Source of the DNA: JAQUCI01 sp034932685
GTDB lineage: Bacteria; Bacillota_I; Bacilli_A; Erysipelotrichales; Erysipelotrichaceae
Assembly: GCA_034932685.1 (NCBI GenBank)
Contig: JAYFOM010000043.1
Coordinates: 1-13,902, forward strand
Length of the DNA: 13,902 bases
Reading direction: 5' to 3'
The translations under genes and the position numbers were made by a program. Below, piece after piece: positions 6,595 to 13,902 of this stretch. The notes under the pieces are model-generated. The model was given only the letters and a program-made list of their open reading frames with translations, was not told where the DNA came from and ran no database searches. The stretch's first letter is position 1. Each line of letters opens with the position of its first letter.

Positions 6595-6686
6595 GTGCTT
6601 TCATAAAATTAAATCTTCTTTCATCATATATGCACATATCGCTTTTTTTCCCTTTTGGTTCTATAATCAAGATAAACAAGGAAATT

Positions 6687-7841
6687 ATGATCATGATCAA
6701 TCTTATTTATTACTTTTTAAAGCGAAGAAATCAAAATGATATGCGTCAAAACTATGGGATGGCTTGTGGTATCCTTGGTATCTTATTGAATGTACTATTA
6801 TTCGCATTCAAGTTAACCATTGGCCTATTAAGTGGGTTTATTAGCATTACTGCTGATGCCTTCAACAATCTTTCTGATAGTGCTTCTTCTTTATTAACCC
6901 TAGTTGGCTTTAAGATAGCTGGAAAAAAAGCTGATAATGACCATCCCTTTGGTCATGGCCGCTTCGAATATATCGTAGGCATGATCATTGCTTTGTTGAT
7001 AATGTTAGTTGGCTTTGAACTTCTAATTGCTTCTATACGTAAAATCATTAATCCAACCCCTTTTAATTATGATCTAATTGTACTGTTAGTTATGCTCGCA
7101 GGAATCATCGTCAAACTTTATATGTCTTATTATAACTTTAAAATCGCTAAGTTAATCAATTCAACAACAATAATGACGGTATTTAATGACAGCTTAATGG
7201 ATGTTATCAGCTCATCAATAGTGCTTGTTGCCGTATTGATTTCACATTTCTTTACCATCAATATTGATGGTTACGCTGGTATCATTGTTGCCCTTTTTAT
7301 CCTAAATACAGGTTATCAAAGTCTTAAATCAACAATCAACCCTCTACTGGGACAACCACCTAATCCAACATATATTGAAAAGATTAAGCTCATACTAGCT
7401 GATTATCCACAAATATTAGCTTATCATGATTTGATCATTCATGATTATGGTCCATTGAATTTGATGGTATCACTACATGTGGAAGTTGATGCTGATAGTG
7501 ATCTGCTTGTGATGCATAATATCATTAACGATATTGAAGAAGACATAAAAACAGCCTTAGAATGTCAAGTTATCATTCATATTGATCCGATAGCGATCAA
7601 TGATCCTGTCACTGATAAACTATATCAAACCGTACTAGCGATAATAAAAGAGATCAACAGCGAACTGTCGATCCATGATTTTCGTGTTGTGAAAAGATCT
7701 AAACAAAATAAGGTATATTTTGATGTTATGGTGCCTTTCACCCTAAAAAGCAGCGATCATAAACTAAGTGATATGATACTTGATAAACTACATGAACCAT
7801 TAAAGGGCTATCAGATCAACTTACAAATTGATCGTTATTAA
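6687..7841 (+). CDS. Cation diffusion facilitator, probable Mn2+ exporter
   Basis: A 384-residue metal/proton antiporter of the inner membrane. The start is ATG at 6687, preceded by AAGGAAA (6678-6684). The frame is open back to 6630 but that stretch has no binding site and lies in the A+T-rich intergenic region. Six hydrophobic segments lie between ~25 and ~215, followed by a cytoplasmic C-terminal domain. The transport-site pairs are N60-x3-D64 in TM2 (DAFNNLSDSASS) and D168-x3-D172 in TM5 (NDSLMD), with the loop motif HPFGHGRFEY at 86-95. Zn-type members usually have His in TM5; an N-D/D-D set is, as I recall, typical of bacterial Mn exporters such as MntE, so Mn2+ is inferred. After the standard C-terminal domain (~205-290) there is a further ~90-residue module, common in Bacillota members. 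No riboswitch is apparent upstream. Confidence 0.92.
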   Translation: MIMINLIYYFLKRRNQNDMRQNYGMACGILGILLNVLLFAFKLTIGLLSGFISITADAFNNLSDSASSLLTLVGFKIAGKKADNDHPFGHGRFEYIVGMIIALLIMLVGFELLIASIRKIINPTPFNYDLIVLLVMLAGIIVKLYMSYYNFKIAKLINSTTIMTVFNDSLMDVISSSIVLVAVLISHFFTINIDGYAGIIVALFILNTGYQSLKSTINPLLGQPPNPTYIEKIKLILADYPQILAYHDLIIHDYGPLNLMVSLHVEVDADSDLLVMHNIINDIEEDIKTALECQVIIHIDPIAINDPVTDKLYQTVLAIIKEINSELSIHDFRVVKRSKQNKVYFDVMVPFTLKSSDHKLSDMILDKLHEPLKGYQINLQIDRY

Positions 7842-8158
7842 CGTTTCTTCATATGCTTGAAACTATCATCAGGTATAATAACACTAACCAAGCGCTCATT
7901 GATCAGATAAAATATGACACACATTACAAGTAAGATAATAAGCTCATAAAAGCGCGATTCAAGATTAAAGAAGAAAATAACCAAAAGCCATAAGCCAAGC
8001 GCAATCACACTAACAAATAGCTTGGCTTTTTTTAGTTTGTTTTTATAAAAGCTCAAATAATCATCCGCCTGATATATTATGCCTTCATACTCTATTGCAT
8101 CCATCGCCTTTGCGTTATTGATCGCTCTTTTAAGATACTTCAAATCTTCTTTGTTCAT
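7838..8158 (-). CDS. Small two-helix membrane protein, unknown
   Basis: A 106-residue protein: a charged, helical N-terminus (1-46, Lys-rich, perhaps a coiled coil), two membrane segments (about 47-64, KLFVSVIALGLWLLVIFF; and 71-86, YELIILLVMCVIFYLI) and a short basic tail ending KHMKKR. I do not recognise a family. The ATG at 8158 lies 2 nt after the stop of the MFS gene; an alternative TTG at 8164 would overlap that stop. No strong binding site is visible, so translational coupling to the MFS gene is likely. Its stop codon and that of the converging CDF gene share the palindrome TTAA (7838-7841). A partner or accessory of the MFS transporter is possible from position only. Confidence 0.7.
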   Translation of the reverse strand: MNKEDLKYLKRAINNAKAMDAIEYEGIIYQADDYLSFYKNKLKKAKLFVSVIALGLWLLVIFFFNLESRFYELIILLVMCVIFYLINERLVSVIIPDDSFKHMKKR

Positions 8159-8160
8159 GA

Positions 8161-9480
8161 TCAAACATTGGCTTTCTGGTTGATTTTTTCAACCTGCAAG
8201 ATTAAGACAAATCCAATCGCAAACAATAAAACTAATGCTAATATCCCATACTTACTAGCACCAAACATACTAGCTGAGATTGTTATTAGTAATGGACCAA
8301 AGAAGTCAGCGAACTTACCGAAAATATCAAAGAAACCAAAATACTCACTAGATTCTTCTTTAGGAATGATCTTACCATAATAAGCGCGAGATAGAGATTG
8401 GATACCACCTTGAACTAAACCAACACTAACAGCTAATACCCAAAACTCAAACTGGGTATCAAGACCATAACCATAAATACAGATAAGACCATATATTAAG
8501 ATGAAAACTTTGATCAATTTGATCGCACCGTATTTCTTAGCTAGGATACCAGCCGCAATGGCACTAGGGAAAGCCACAAATTGAGTCACTAATAAAGCAA
8601 CGATCATACTGGTAGCTTCTAAGCCGACTTCCGTACCATAGGTTGTAGCCATTGATATGATGGTATAAACACCATCGATATAACAAAAATAAGCAATGAT
8701 AAAAAGTAATAATCTTTTATCTTGTTTTATCTTCTTTAAAGTTTCAAAAACTCTTTTAAATGCCGACTTAACAATATTTTTAACCGGAGCGACATAATAT
8801 GTTTGTTTAACATTTTTCAATAATGGGATCGTAAGTGCAATCCACCAAACAGCAGTCAAGATAAACGATATTTGGGTAGCTTGTTGAATCGTTAAGCCAA
8901 AGGGTGTAGTCAAGATTAGTGCAATACCGATGGTAAATGGTATACAGCTACCAATATAACCCCAAGCATAACCAAATGACGATACATAATCCATCCGTTC
9001 ATCACTTGTCACATCAACCAGCATTGAATCATAGAAGATATTACCAGCTGAATATCCAATTCGCGCAATAATGATCAAGAATAGATAAGCCATCCAATCT
9101 TGCGTCAAGCCAAGCGATAAAAGCCCAGCGACTCCTATTAAAAGTGATATCGCAAACATTTTTTTCTTCATACCACGATAATCGGCAATTGCCCCAATGA
9201 TTGGCGCAATGATCGCTACTAAAACAACAGCTACCGTTGTTGTAAAACCAAACAAAGCTGTCTTTAAAGCCGCAAAAGCTTCAATATTGCCAGCTAAAGC
9301 CAAATTGGCATTACGAGCGAATAAGAATTGTACAAAAGCATTACTACTAACCGCATTAACTCCTGCACTATCAACTAAAGCCGCAAAAAACACTGGAATG
9401 GTAGCGGTCAATACCATTGTGAACGCTGAGTTAGCTACATCATACAAGATCCAGCTTTTTTCCTGTTTATTAAGTTTCAT
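8161..9480 (-). CDS. UMF1/Atg22-type major facilitator transporter
   Basis: A 439-residue polytopic membrane protein with about 12 hydrophobic segments. The N-terminal signature SWILYDVANSAFT (residues 9-21) and the GAIADYRGMKKKMF loop after the third segment place it in the UMF1 branch of the MFS, related to the yeast vacuolar amino-acid effluxer Atg22. Bacterial members have no firmly established substrate; amino-acid or small-metabolite efflux is the usual guess. The start ATG at 9480 is preceded by GAGGAT about 6 nt upstream. A -10-like TATAAT (9513-9508) would give a short leader. It is followed without a real gap by the small membrane protein and is divergent from murB. Confidence 0.88.
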   Translation of the reverse strand: MKLNKQEKSWILYDVANSAFTMVLTATIPVFFAALVDSAGVNAVSSNAFVQFLFARNANLALAGNIEAFAALKTALFGFTTTVAVVLVAIIAPIIGAIADYRGMKKKMFAISLLIGVAGLLSLGLTQDWMAYLFLIIIARIGYSAGNIFYDSMLVDVTSDERMDYVSSFGYAWGYIGSCIPFTIGIALILTTPFGLTIQQATQISFILTAVWWIALTIPLLKNVKQTYYVAPVKNIVKSAFKRVFETLKKIKQDKRLLLFIIAYFCYIDGVYTIISMATTYGTEVGLEATSMIVALLVTQFVAFPSAIAAGILAKKYGAIKLIKVFILIYGLICIYGYGLDTQFEFWVLAVSVGLVQGGIQSLSRAYYGKIIPKEESSEYFGFFDIFGKFADFFGPLLITISASMFGASKYGILALVLLFAIGFVLILQVEKINQKANV

Positions 9481-9637
9481 TGTTAATCCTCGCTGATTTA
9501 TGATTACATTATATAAAAAACAAGTGATATACGATAGTAATATTTAAAACAAAATATTGTTAAATCCGCTTTTGTATCTTATGACTAACATAAAAGCGAA
9601 ATTATGATATAATTACTTCGATTTAAGGAGATTTCAG
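9481..9637. promoter_or_regulatory. Divergent promoter region between MFS gene and murB
   Basis: For murB, an extended -10 TGATATAAT (9605-9613) is followed by AAGGAG (9625-9630) 7 nt before the ATG; the -35 is weak (around 9585). For the MFS gene, TATAAT lies at 9513-9508 on the minus strand. A 7-bp inverted repeat, CGCTTTT (9567-9573) and AAAAGCG (9592-9598), covers the murB -35 region and could be an operator, though no regulator can be assigned. Confidence 0.45.
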
Positions 9638-10540
9638 ATGACCAAAGAAGGTTTTATCAAGGATATCAATAAAATCGGATGTTTGATCAAAGAAAACATT
9701 CCATTATACTCATATACAAGTCTTAAAATTGGTGGTAATGCCCGTTTTATCGCTTGGCCAAATGACATCGATCAAATTACAACCTTGATCAGTTTAGCTA
9801 ACAAACATGACATTCCTTACTATATTCTTGGTAAAGGTTCAAACACCCTTGTTTTGGATGAGGGTGTAGATGGTTTAGTCATAATCATCAGTAAAAACTT
9901 TAATAAGATTGAATTAGACGGTAATATCATAACTTGTCAAGCTGGGGCATCACTTAGAGATGTATGTATTTTTGCCTATGAACATAGTTTAAGTGGTATT
10001 GAATTTGCCTATGGTATTCCAGCATCAATAGGTGGTGCTGTTTATATGAACGCTGGAGCTTATGATGGTGAGATTAAGGATGTTGTAATCGAATGTAGTT
10101 TTCTTGATGAAAACAATCAAATTCAAACCTTCACTAACGAGCAATTAGCTTTTAGCTACCGTCATAGTTATTTTCATGATCATCGCTGTTGCATTTTATC
10201 AGCTAAGATTAAGTTAGTGCCAAGTCAAAAAGATTTAATAAAGAATAAAATGGATGATTTCTTCGCCAGAAGAATTGCTAAGCAACCATTAGAATATCCT
10301 AGTGCTGGAAGCACCTTTAAAAGACCTGTTGGAGCCTTTGCTGCCAAGCTAATTGATGATTGTGGCTTAAAAGGATATCGCATTGGTGGTGCAATGGTAT
10401 CTATCAAACACGCTGGTTTTGTCATCAATTACGATAATGCCACCAGCAAAGATATCTTAGATTTAGTCGATCATATTAAAAAAGTCGTCAAGACAAATAC
10501 TGGTTATCAATTAGAATGTGAAATGCGAATCTTAAAATAA
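9638..10540 (+). CDS. murB: UDP-N-acetylenolpyruvoylglucosamine reductase
   Basis: MurB is the cytoplasmic FAD enzyme that uses NADPH to reduce UDP-GlcNAc-enolpyruvate to UDP-MurNAc, the second committed step of peptidoglycan synthesis. All landmarks are present: TSLKIGGNARF (27-37), GKGSNTLV (65-72) and GIPASIGGAVYMNAGAY (126-142) in the FAD-binding domain; YRHS with Arg175; the catalytic Ser225 in SAGSTFKRP; GLKGYRIGGAMVS and KHAGFVIN (243-264); and Glu295 near the C-terminus. The 300-residue length and AGSTFKRP loop are those of the Bacillota (type II) enzymes lacking the extra subdomain of E. coli MurB. The start has a clear AAGGAG. It is monocistronic, with its own promoter and terminator. 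Its presence shows the organism makes a cell wall, which excludes wall-less mollicutes. Confidence 0.97.
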   Translation: MTKEGFIKDINKIGCLIKENIPLYSYTSLKIGGNARFIAWPNDIDQITTLISLANKHDIPYYILGKGSNTLVLDEGVDGLVIIISKNFNKIELDGNIITCQAGASLRDVCIFAYEHSLSGIEFAYGIPASIGGAVYMNAGAYDGEIKDVVIECSFLDENNQIQTFTNEQLAFSYRHSYFHDHRCCILSAKIKLVPSQKDLIKNKMDDFFARRIAKQPLEYPSAGSTFKRPVGAFAAKLIDDCGLKGYRIGGAMVSIKHAGFVINYDNATSKDILDLVDHIKKVVKTNTGYQLECEMRILK

Positions 10541-10569
10541 CGCTAAGAATTACTTGGCGTTATTTTTTT
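10537..10569 (+). terminator. Bidirectional intrinsic terminator between murB and cca
   Basis: An 11-bp stem with one G-T pair: ATAACGCTAAG (10537-10547) and CTTGGCGTTAT (10553-10563), loop AATTA, followed by seven T (10563-10569). The cca stop codon (10550-10552) lies in the loop. In the minus direction the stem is followed by TTTTAAG, a weaker U-tract, so it likely serves both converging genes. Confidence 0.85.
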
Positions 10570-11782
10570 CTTGATATATTTGGCTTGCTCTTGTGAGTAA
10601 TTTGTAATGATCGTTTTCAAGTTTATCATCAATCACTTCTATCAATAGTTCATCCAAGATAATTCCTATCATTTGTTTTTCATTTATTAATGCTTGTAAA
10701 TCACTACCCTTGATAAGTAATTGTTTTAATTGATATATTTCGTTATCAAGTATCAAAGCGATCATATGATTAAATAGATCATGCTGATCTTTATCAAATA
10801 TCAAGCAACAGTAATTAAAAGCGATGATCATTTTAGTAATATCAAGTCCAACCAAACGCAATAAATGCTTCAATGTCTTCTTATCAATTATTTGATGATC
10901 ATGATATTTTAAGATCAAACTAGTCTGCTTTATCATTTTGGTTGGCAAACGTAAACGTTTGAGTAATTGTGTAAAAATTATTTGATCATGTGCAAATAGC
11001 GGATAAAAGAAAAGTGCAAGTCTTACCGCTAATTCTTGCGTACGATCATAATTTACTTTAAGCTGGTAAGTAAGCCAACATTCACTGATCAATGCTAATT
11101 CATCAAAAAGCGATATCCAAACCGGTTGATAATCAATTATGACCGTTTTTATATATGGTCCATCTAGCGCTTTTAAAAACTCACTAACAATGCGCTCAAT
11201 AGCAATATCTTTTAGTAATGAGATCTTAGTCAATAAAGCACTATGCGTATTAGTTTCAATCTTAAAATCATAACAAGCACAAAATCTTAAAGCCCTGATG
11301 ATTCTAAGCGCATCTTCATCAAAACGCACATATGGATCATCAATACATCGTAGTATGCTATCATTAAGATCGCTAATTCCATCATAATAATCAACTAATC
11401 CGCGCAATGGATGATAAGCTAGAGCATTAATGGTAAAATCGCGACGCTTTAAATCAAGTGCTAGATCGCTTACAAACACAACCTCATCAGGATGTCGTCG
11501 ATCTTGATAACCATTTTCAATGCGATATGTTGTAATATCGATTACTTGTTTATCAATCACAACACTGATCGTTCCATGCTTAATTCCATTTTTTATACAA
11601 GGATATTCATTAAATATGCGTAGTATGTCATTGGGTTTTGCTGAAGTTGTGATATCACAATCAAATGGTGATAAACCTAAAAGTTTATCACGTACGTACC
11701 CACCAACAACATAGGCTTGATAACCATTTGTTTCAATCATGTTGATAATCTTTTGAGCTACTGCTGGAATTTCAATTATCAT
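10550..11782 (-). CDS. cca: CCA tRNA nucleotidyltransferase
   Basis: A class II nucleotidyltransferase that adds or repairs the 3' CCA of tRNAs without a nucleic-acid template. The N-terminal signature GGYVRDKLLG (27-36) is followed by D41-x-D43 (PFDCDITTSAKP), the two metal-binding Asp. Then come RRHPDEVVFV, the RRDFTINALAY element, and DEDALRIIRALRF, the nucleotide-selection motifs of the family, followed by an all-helical body and tail. At 410 residues it is normal for the Bacillota type; no C-terminal HD domain with intact H-D pair is evident. The start is ATG at 11782, with GGGG at 11793-11790 (7-nt spacing); a TTG five codons earlier overlaps that site. It could be poly(A) polymerase I in principle, but length and Bacillota context favour cca. 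Confidence 0.93.
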   Translation of the reverse strand: MIIEIPAVAQKIINMIETNGYQAYVVGGYVRDKLLGLSPFDCDITTSAKPNDILRIFNEYPCIKNGIKHGTISVVIDKQVIDITTYRIENGYQDRRHPDEVVFVSDLALDLKRRDFTINALAYHPLRGLVDYYDGISDLNDSILRCIDDPYVRFDEDALRIIRALRFCACYDFKIETNTHSALLTKISLLKDIAIERIVSEFLKALDGPYIKTVIIDYQPVWISLFDELALISECWLTYQLKVNYDRTQELAVRLALFFYPLFAHDQIIFTQLLKRLRLPTKMIKQTSLILKYHDHQIIDKKTLKHLLRLVGLDITKMIIAFNYCCLIFDKDQHDLFNHMIALILDNEIYQLKQLLIKGSDLQALINEKQMIGIILDELLIEVIDDKLENDHYKLLTRASQIYQEKNNAK

Positions 11783-11881
11783 AACTTTTCCCCACAAAAT
11801 TATTATAACATGTACATAATTCGATATTTATCATCTTTTAATTATCTTTTACTATGTTAAAATGTTTATGAGGAAATGAAA
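11783..11881. promoter_or_regulatory. Divergent promoter region between cca and the pyrophosphatase gene
   Basis: On the minus strand an extended -10, TGTTATAAT (11810-11802), precedes cca. On the plus strand candidates are extended -10 TGTTAAAAT (11855-11863), or TTATCA (11828-11833) with TACTAT (11850-11855) spaced 16 nt. Leaders would be short in either case. No inverted repeat or riboswitch stands out. Confidence 0.4.
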
Positions 11882-13528
11882 ATGAATGACAATATCTATA
11901 TAACCGGCCATAGAAATCCAGATACGGATACGATTGTTTCAACATTAGCCTACGCTGATTTAAAAACAAGATTAGGATGGGAAGTAACACCTATCAGAAT
12001 TGGTAATATCAATTCAGAAACAGCTTTTGTTCTACGTAAATTCAATGTTACGCCACCACAACTTGTCTACGATATTAAAACCCGTGTTTGTGATATTAGT
12101 TTTGACTATGCATATCGTGTTAAACCAGAAGCAATGATCAAAGAAGCATGGGAAATAATGCGTAAAAATAATAAGAAAGTAATCGCTGTTGTGGATGATG
12201 ATGACCATTTGATTGGTATGTCAACGATATCAGGAATAACCAGCGGTATCTTAAGTTCATCACTTGAAAACTATGACCTTATCAAAAAGATACCTCTTGA
12301 AAATATCGCAACCACCTTACATGGTGATTTAATAGTTACCCCACGACACTATCATGCAAGTGGTGTGATCACAATTACAACCAGTAAATTATTGGAACAA
12401 GAAGCGATAAAATATCAAGATGAGATCGTTATCACAAGTAATCGTACCAGTTCACATTTATATGCTATCAATACCGGCGCTGCCTTGTTGATTGCATGTC
12501 AATGTGATGAAATAGCACCTGAAGTGATACTTGCTGCTACTAAAGCTCACTGTGCCATTATTACAACCCCATTTGATATCTACTCAACATCACAAAGTAT
12601 TTGTTATGCTATCCCCATATCCGATATTATGACTAATAATCTTGTTACCTTTAATTATTATGATTATCTTGATGATGTTAAAGCCATCATCCCTAAGACA
12701 CGTTATCGTAGTTATCCAGTCGTTGATAATGATAATAAACTAAAGGGTTTTATCTCACGTTACCATTTATGGTCACACGAAAAACGCAAGATAATTCTAG
12801 TAGATCATAATGAAAGCGCTCAAAGTATCGATGGCATCGAGCAAGCTGATGTTATAGAGATCATCGATCATCATAAGATTGGTGATGTTCAAACAACAAT
12901 ACCCATTCAATTTCGCAATGAGATCGTAGGAGCATGCGCTACGATAATATCACGTCTTTATGCGGAAAACCAATTAGTACCAAGCAGTAAGATAGCTGGT
13001 CTATTATGTAGCGCTATTATATCTGATACCGTAAATTTTAACTCACCAACTGCCACTCCTACTGATCGTGTTGAAGCAGAAAAATTAGCGAAGATCGCTG
13101 GTATCGATCTAAAACGTTTTGCCCAAGAAATCTTTACCGCTTCAACATCATTGGCAGGTAAAAGCATCAATGAGATCATTAATAATGATCTTAAAGAGTT
13201 TAATATGCAATCATATCGAATGATCATAGGACAAATTAATATCGCCGACAGTGATTACATCAAAGAGATTAAAGATGAGATTACTAAATCTTTAGATGAA
13301 ATGTGCAATAATAACCATTATGATCTAGCTTTAATGATCTTCACCGATGTTGATAAGAAAGGTTCATTCTTAATTGAAACAGGAAAAGATAAATACTTAG
13401 TCAATCTAGCATTTGAAAATATATTAAAGGAAGATAATGGTTTACTATATGTGCCAACCTTGATGTCAAGAAAACAACAGGTTGTACCTGCTTTAGCAAG
13501 GGCAATCAGTATCTATAATAATAAATAA
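11882..13528 (+). CDS. ppaC: CBS/DRTGG-regulated manganese-dependent inorganic pyrophosphatase (family II, DHH)
   Basis: Hydrolyses pyrophosphate to phosphate in the cytosol, pulling biosynthetic reactions forward. The start is taken as the ATG at 11882, because GAGGAA (11870-11875) is 6 nt from it and almost touches the ATG at 11876; this gives 548 residues. The DHH domain is split by a regulatory insert: H10-x3-D14-x-D16 in GHRNPDTD, then CBS 1 (~80-128), DRTGG domain (~140-245), CBS 2 (~246-300), then DHN at 308-310, DHH at 329-331 and Ser-Asp in IISDTVNF. The C-terminal DHHA2 domain carries the substrate motif SRKQQVVP (529-536; usually SRKKQ, with the conserved Arg-Lys kept). Characterised CBS-pyrophosphatases are inhibited by AMP/ADP and activated by ATP or diadenosine polyphosphates, so adenylate control is expected here. 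Confidence 0.93.
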   Translation: MNDNIYITGHRNPDTDTIVSTLAYADLKTRLGWEVTPIRIGNINSETAFVLRKFNVTPPQLVYDIKTRVCDISFDYAYRVKPEAMIKEAWEIMRKNNKKVIAVVDDDDHLIGMSTISGITSGILSSSLENYDLIKKIPLENIATTLHGDLIVTPRHYHASGVITITTSKLLEQEAIKYQDEIVITSNRTSSHLYAINTGAALLIACQCDEIAPEVILAATKAHCAIITTPFDIYSTSQSICYAIPISDIMTNNLVTFNYYDYLDDVKAIIPKTRYRSYPVVDNDNKLKGFISRYHLWSHEKRKIILVDHNESAQSIDGIEQADVIEIIDHHKIGDVQTTIPIQFRNEIVGACATIISRLYAENQLVPSSKIAGLLCSAIISDTVNFNSPTATPTDRVEAEKLAKIAGIDLKRFAQEIFTASTSLAGKSINEIINNDLKEFNMQSYRMIIGQINIADSDYIKEIKDEITKSLDEMCNNNHYDLALMIFTDVDKKGSFLIETGKDKYLVNLAFENILKEDNGLLYVPTLMSRKQQVVPALARAISIYNNK

Positions 13529-13549
13529 ACTTATCATCACTGATAAGTT
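13528..13549 (+). terminator. Terminator hairpin of the pyrophosphatase gene, abutting the IS
   Basis: A perfect 9-bp stem, AACTTATCA (13528-13536) with TGATAAGTT (13541-13549), loop TCAC. It begins at the last base of the stop codon. The U-tract that should follow is missing because the IS left end (TCAGACTG) starts at the last base of the stem. Confidence 0.75.
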
Positions 13550-13563
13550 CAGACTGTTGACAA
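13549..13563 (+). repeat. IS left terminal inverted repeat (IRL) of second copy
   Basis: TCAGACTGTTGACAA, matching the reverse complement of the right end of the first copy (1136-1150) at 14 of 15 bases. It marks the left boundary of the second IS copy. Confidence 0.88.
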
Positions 13564-13583
13564 AACAAGTCAACAGTTTTTTT
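13553..13583 (+). terminator. Intrinsic terminator built into the IS left end
   Basis: ACTGTTGAC (13553-13561), loop AAAACAA, GTCAACAGT (13569-13577), then a T run to 13583. The 5' arm is part of the inverted repeat. It faces transcription coming from the pyrophosphatase gene and would stop it before the transposase. Confidence 0.85.
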
Positions 13584-13656
13584 ATTTGGATAGAAGAATA
13601 CTATTAAGAAATGCAAGATAATGGTAGAATTTCAGTAGATAAGAAGAGGACAAACT

Positions 13657-13902
13657 ATGTTTAAGAAACGGACGTTCCAACAAGATGAGTTAATCCTTAT
13701 GACAATGGAACAGATGGTCCCTAAAGATCATCTATTAAGAAAGATAGATCAAACAATCGACCTATCATTTATAAACGAGAAAACCAGAAATCTATATAGT
13801 CAAGATAAAGGACGAAACTGTATTGAGCCAGTTATTTTGTTTAAGATTGTCTTACTCCAATATCTATATGGAATCAAATCAATGAGAGCGACGATCAAAC
13901 AA
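13657..13902 (+). CDS. IS1182-family transposase, 5' part (3' end outside window)
   Basis: The first 82 codons of the transposase of a second IS copy, open to the window edge. The start ATG at 13657 has AGAGGA (13645-13650) 6 nt upstream. The N-terminus reads MFKKRTFQQDELILMTMEQM, followed by VPKDHLLRKID, RNCIEPVILFKIVLLQYLYG and IKSMRATIKQ, the typical N-terminal (DUF772-like, DNA-binding) domain of IS1182/IS5-type transposases. The segment joins onto the left copy's fragment with, by memory of the family, about 20 codons missing between them. It is in the same orientation as the left copy. Whether it is intact cannot be seen. Confidence 0.92.
   Translation, partial: MFKKRTFQQDELILMTMEQMVPKDHLLRKIDQTIDLSFINEKTRNLYSQDKGRNCIEPVILFKIVLLQYLYGIKSMRATIKQ

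Noticed and set aside
6630..6686. Longer CDF N-terminus starting at 6630
   Set aside because: No binding site, and the extra residues do not look like the family's N-terminus; AAGGAAA sits before the ATG at 6687.
6497..6739. 80-codon plus-strand ORF ahead of the CDF gene
   Set aside because: It overlaps the CDF start in another frame, has no ribosome binding site, and runs across the A+T-rich promoter region antisense to the leader ORF.
1172..13528. Composite transposon carrying a cargo between two IS copies
   Set aside because: The enclosed genes are ordinary chromosomal housekeeping genes with no resistance, toxin or mobility cargo, and the IS ends seen are inner ends of two independent insertions at terminators.
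1..13902. CRISPR arrays, tRNA or rRNA genes, prophage genes, defence systems
   Set aside because: I found no regularly spaced direct repeats, cloverleaf sequences, or genes of those kinds on either strand.

Overview
The window looks like chromosomal DNA of a low-G+C Bacillota, most likely from the Erysipelotrichia/Mollicutes-related side. I base this on the A+T-rich sequence, AGGAGG-type ribosome binding sites, intrinsic terminators with U-tracts, and a Bacillota-type gene set: an EF-G-like second translation GTPase, CBS-DRTGG pyrophosphatase, UMF1-type MFS transporter and MurB with an AGSTF catalytic loop. UGA is used as a stop and Trp as UGG, so this is not a code-4 mollicute. The species cannot be named from the sequence.

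Layout. Both ends lie inside copies of one IS1182-family insertion sequence in the same orientation. The left end carries the 3' part of a transposase up to the right inverted repeat (1136-1150). The right end carries the left inverted repeat (13549-13563) and the first 82 codons. Both IS ends abut an intact terminator hairpin of the neighbouring gene. Between them lies about 12.4 kb of chromosome.

(1) Minus-strand operon 6522-1172: a 30-codon leader ORF followed two bases later by an intrinsic terminator, then an ankyrin-repeat protein, an EF-G-like GTPase, two paralogous SIS-domain proteins and a predicted (beta/alpha)8 enzyme of unknown function. Gaps are short or overlapping. The leader can fold in mutually exclusive ways, as an attenuator would. 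(2) A plus-strand cation diffusion facilitator (probably Mn2+), converging with a minus-strand pair (MFS transporter and small two-helix membrane protein); the two stop codons share TTAA. (3) murB (+), converging on cca (-) over a shared bidirectional terminator. (4) A CBS-DRTGG manganese-dependent pyrophosphatase (+), divergent from cca.

The housekeeping roles (cell wall, tRNA CCA ends, pyrophosphate removal, metal export) are clear. The least explained parts are the leader-ORF/terminator arrangement ahead of the ankyrin/EF-G-like genes, and the SIS-SIS-barrel trio, whose two SIS proteins have kept complementary halves of the family's motifs.
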